Source: Oscillospiraceae bacterium (GTDB taxonomy: Bacteria > Bacillota > Clostridia > Oscillospirales > Ruminococcaceae). Taken from it: a stretch of 5,593 nt of DNA. The position numbers and the translations under genes were made by a program. Numbering within the stretch: the stretch's first letter is position 1; every line of letters begins with the position of its first letter. Positions 4,828 to 5,593 of the stretch are shown here, piece after piece. The stretch is taken from contig CADBXQ010000038.1 of NCBI GenBank assembly GCA_902798675.1, positions 16,186-21,778 on the forward strand, read 5' to 3'. The notes under the pieces were generated by a model, which saw nothing but the letters and a program-made list of their open reading frames with translations, did no database searches and was not told the origin of the DNA.

Positions 4828-5593
4828 TCATAAAATATATACATTAACGTTTCTTCTGCCAAACCGCAAACACTCGCTTTCGCTTTCCATGAACAAATCA
4901 ACCAAAACCGAGCCTCGAATCATGGCAGAGCCGCAATCCGCAGCAACAGCATATCCATAGACATATTTTCCATCGGCTGAGGCAATATAAAGCCGAGTTC
5001 CATAGGGAATTTTTTTGGGGTCGACAGAAACAACGCCTCGCGCCAATTTTGCTCCGGTGGATGTGGATTTTCCGCCGCTATAGGCAGTTGCAACCCCTGT
5101 CAATATCTTTTTGTATGTTGCAGGGGCTCCAACTGACGCACTCGACAATCCAGGGTTAATTTTGACTTGAGGTTTCTTTTTGGTTCCAACCAATGTGACC
5201 TCGCTAACCGGCGCTTTTGTCATCTTTTCGCCAACATTTTGGCTTTCAACGCGCTTTCCGTCAACAAATTTGTCTTTATAGTATTTGACTCGTCTTCCCT
5301 TCTCGCCTTGGTTTTTTAGCTTTTTTTCTCCTTCATATAGCTCACCAGTTGCTTCGGTTTTGCGCTCAAAATCAATCTCTTCTTCCTCCTGCTTGGCAGG
5401 GTCGTACATGTCAAGCTGTGCCTGAAGAACCTTCCATGTAGCCTCAGTATCCTGATCGGCGAGGTGTGCCTGAAAGTCATCTTCCATTTTCCTTCCACAA
5501 TAGAATTTATATGCGGCTGCAAGGTTGCGGCGTTCCATCTTGTGGAAGATTGTCTGCACGTCGATAAGGCGGCACTTGGAGAAATCGAATGAC
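4828..5593 (-). CDS. G5-3D cell-wall protein joined to the end of a DEDDh exonuclease; 5' end outside window
   Basis: The frame is open from the right edge (base 5592) to TGA at 4828, 254 residues visible. A GTG at 5559 lies inside the exonuclease part and is not the start. Numbering from that GTG, residues 58-127 are a G5 domain (EEIDFERKT, GEKKLKNQGEKG, ending VSEVTLVGTK). After a short linker, residues ~150-243 are a 3D domain like those of Bacillus YabE, YocH and YuiC, related in fold to MltA/RlpA enzymes acting on peptidoglycan. All three signature aspartates are present: VSVDP (Asp180), AADCG (Asp208) and VLVDLF (Asp221), and it ends with the typical FGRRNVNVYIL. Such proteins normally have an N-terminal signal or membrane anchor; here an exonuclease tail is found instead. 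GC is about 46% in the G5-3D part. Confidence 0.85.
   Translation of the reverse strand, partial: SFDFSKCRLIDVQTIFHKMERRNLAAAYKFYCGRKMEDDFQAHLADQDTEATWKVLQAQLDMYDPAKQEEEEIDFERKTEATGELYEGEKKLKNQGEKGRRVKYYKDKFVDGKRVESQNVGEKMTKAPVSEVTLVGTKKKPQVKINPGLSSASVGAPATYKKILTGVATAYSGGKSTSTGAKLARGVVSVDPKKIPYGTRLYIASADGKYVYGYAVAADCGSAMIRGSVLVDLFMESESECLRFGRRNVNVYIL
5391..5593 (-). other. C-terminal fragment of a DnaQ-like (DEDDh) 3'-5' exonuclease
   Basis: The visible residues include LIDVQTIFHKMERRNLAAAY, then KFYCGRKMEDDFQAHLADQD, then an LQAQLDMYDP helix. AHLADQD carries the H-x4-D of the DEDDh exo III motif, and the I-F-H-K-x-E-x-R-x-L-x-A-A-Y signature is typical of the C-terminal half of DNA polymerase III epsilon-like exonucleases; from memory it is closest to Bacteroidota versions. 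The N-terminal D-x-E motif lies outside the window. GC is about 50%, the highest here. The join to the G5 domain falls in an acidic codon run (near 5375-5395). Confidence 0.7.

Noticed and set aside
5316..5522. Alternative minus frame under the exonuclease/G5 junction
   Set aside because: No motifs; the overlapping frame shows exonuclease and G5 signatures on both sides. I also considered whether a frameshift made the fusion, but the frame is continuous.

Overview
The window looks like an accessory stretch of a low-GC, Gram-positive-type bacterium (Bacillota, probably Clostridia-like). Support for this: a G5-3D cell-wall protein, purine-rich Shine-Dalgarno sites (GAGGTGA, AAGGGGG), TGnTATAAT promoters and compact intrinsic terminators. 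Taxonomy is inferred. Composition is patchy: the repeat gene on the left and the protease gene are roughly 26-28% GC in the lines I counted by hand, while three other genes are 42-50% GC.

Layout from left to right. (1) A plus-strand gene runs in from outside the window. It encodes an alpha-helical, cysteine-rich protein of 41-residue repeats and ends at a terminator. (2) A minus-strand gene (start corrected to 1888) encodes a 206-aa protein built from Y[D/N]-headed repeats. It has an extended -10 promoter and tandem TTAACA boxes. (3) About 280 bp of very AT-rich DNA contains an orphan promoter-like site. (4) A minus-strand gene encodes a secreted paralogue of the same repeat type and ends in a terminator with a (TA)9 tract before it. 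(5) A decayed copy of that secreted gene lies directly upstream of it; the signal-peptide region and the C-terminal region are still readable. (6) A minus-strand gene encodes a long coiled coil followed by a papain-like cysteine peptidase domain. It uses the same promoter and box design as (2). (7) At the right edge, a minus-strand frame joins the end of a DEDDh exonuclease (DnaQ-like) to a G5-3D cell-wall module. This may be an assembly chimera.

How the genes may work together: genes 2 and 6 carry the same unusual promoter (TGnTATAAT preceded, 21-22 nt upstream, by 11-bp-spaced TT[A/T]ACA hexamers), so they are probably co-regulated, possibly by an OmpR/PhoP-like response regulator. Repeat-rich, fast-evolving, partly secreted proteins plus a protease without other catalytic context suggest a surface or effector locus. 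No function for genes 1, 2 or 4 can be assigned from sequence alone.
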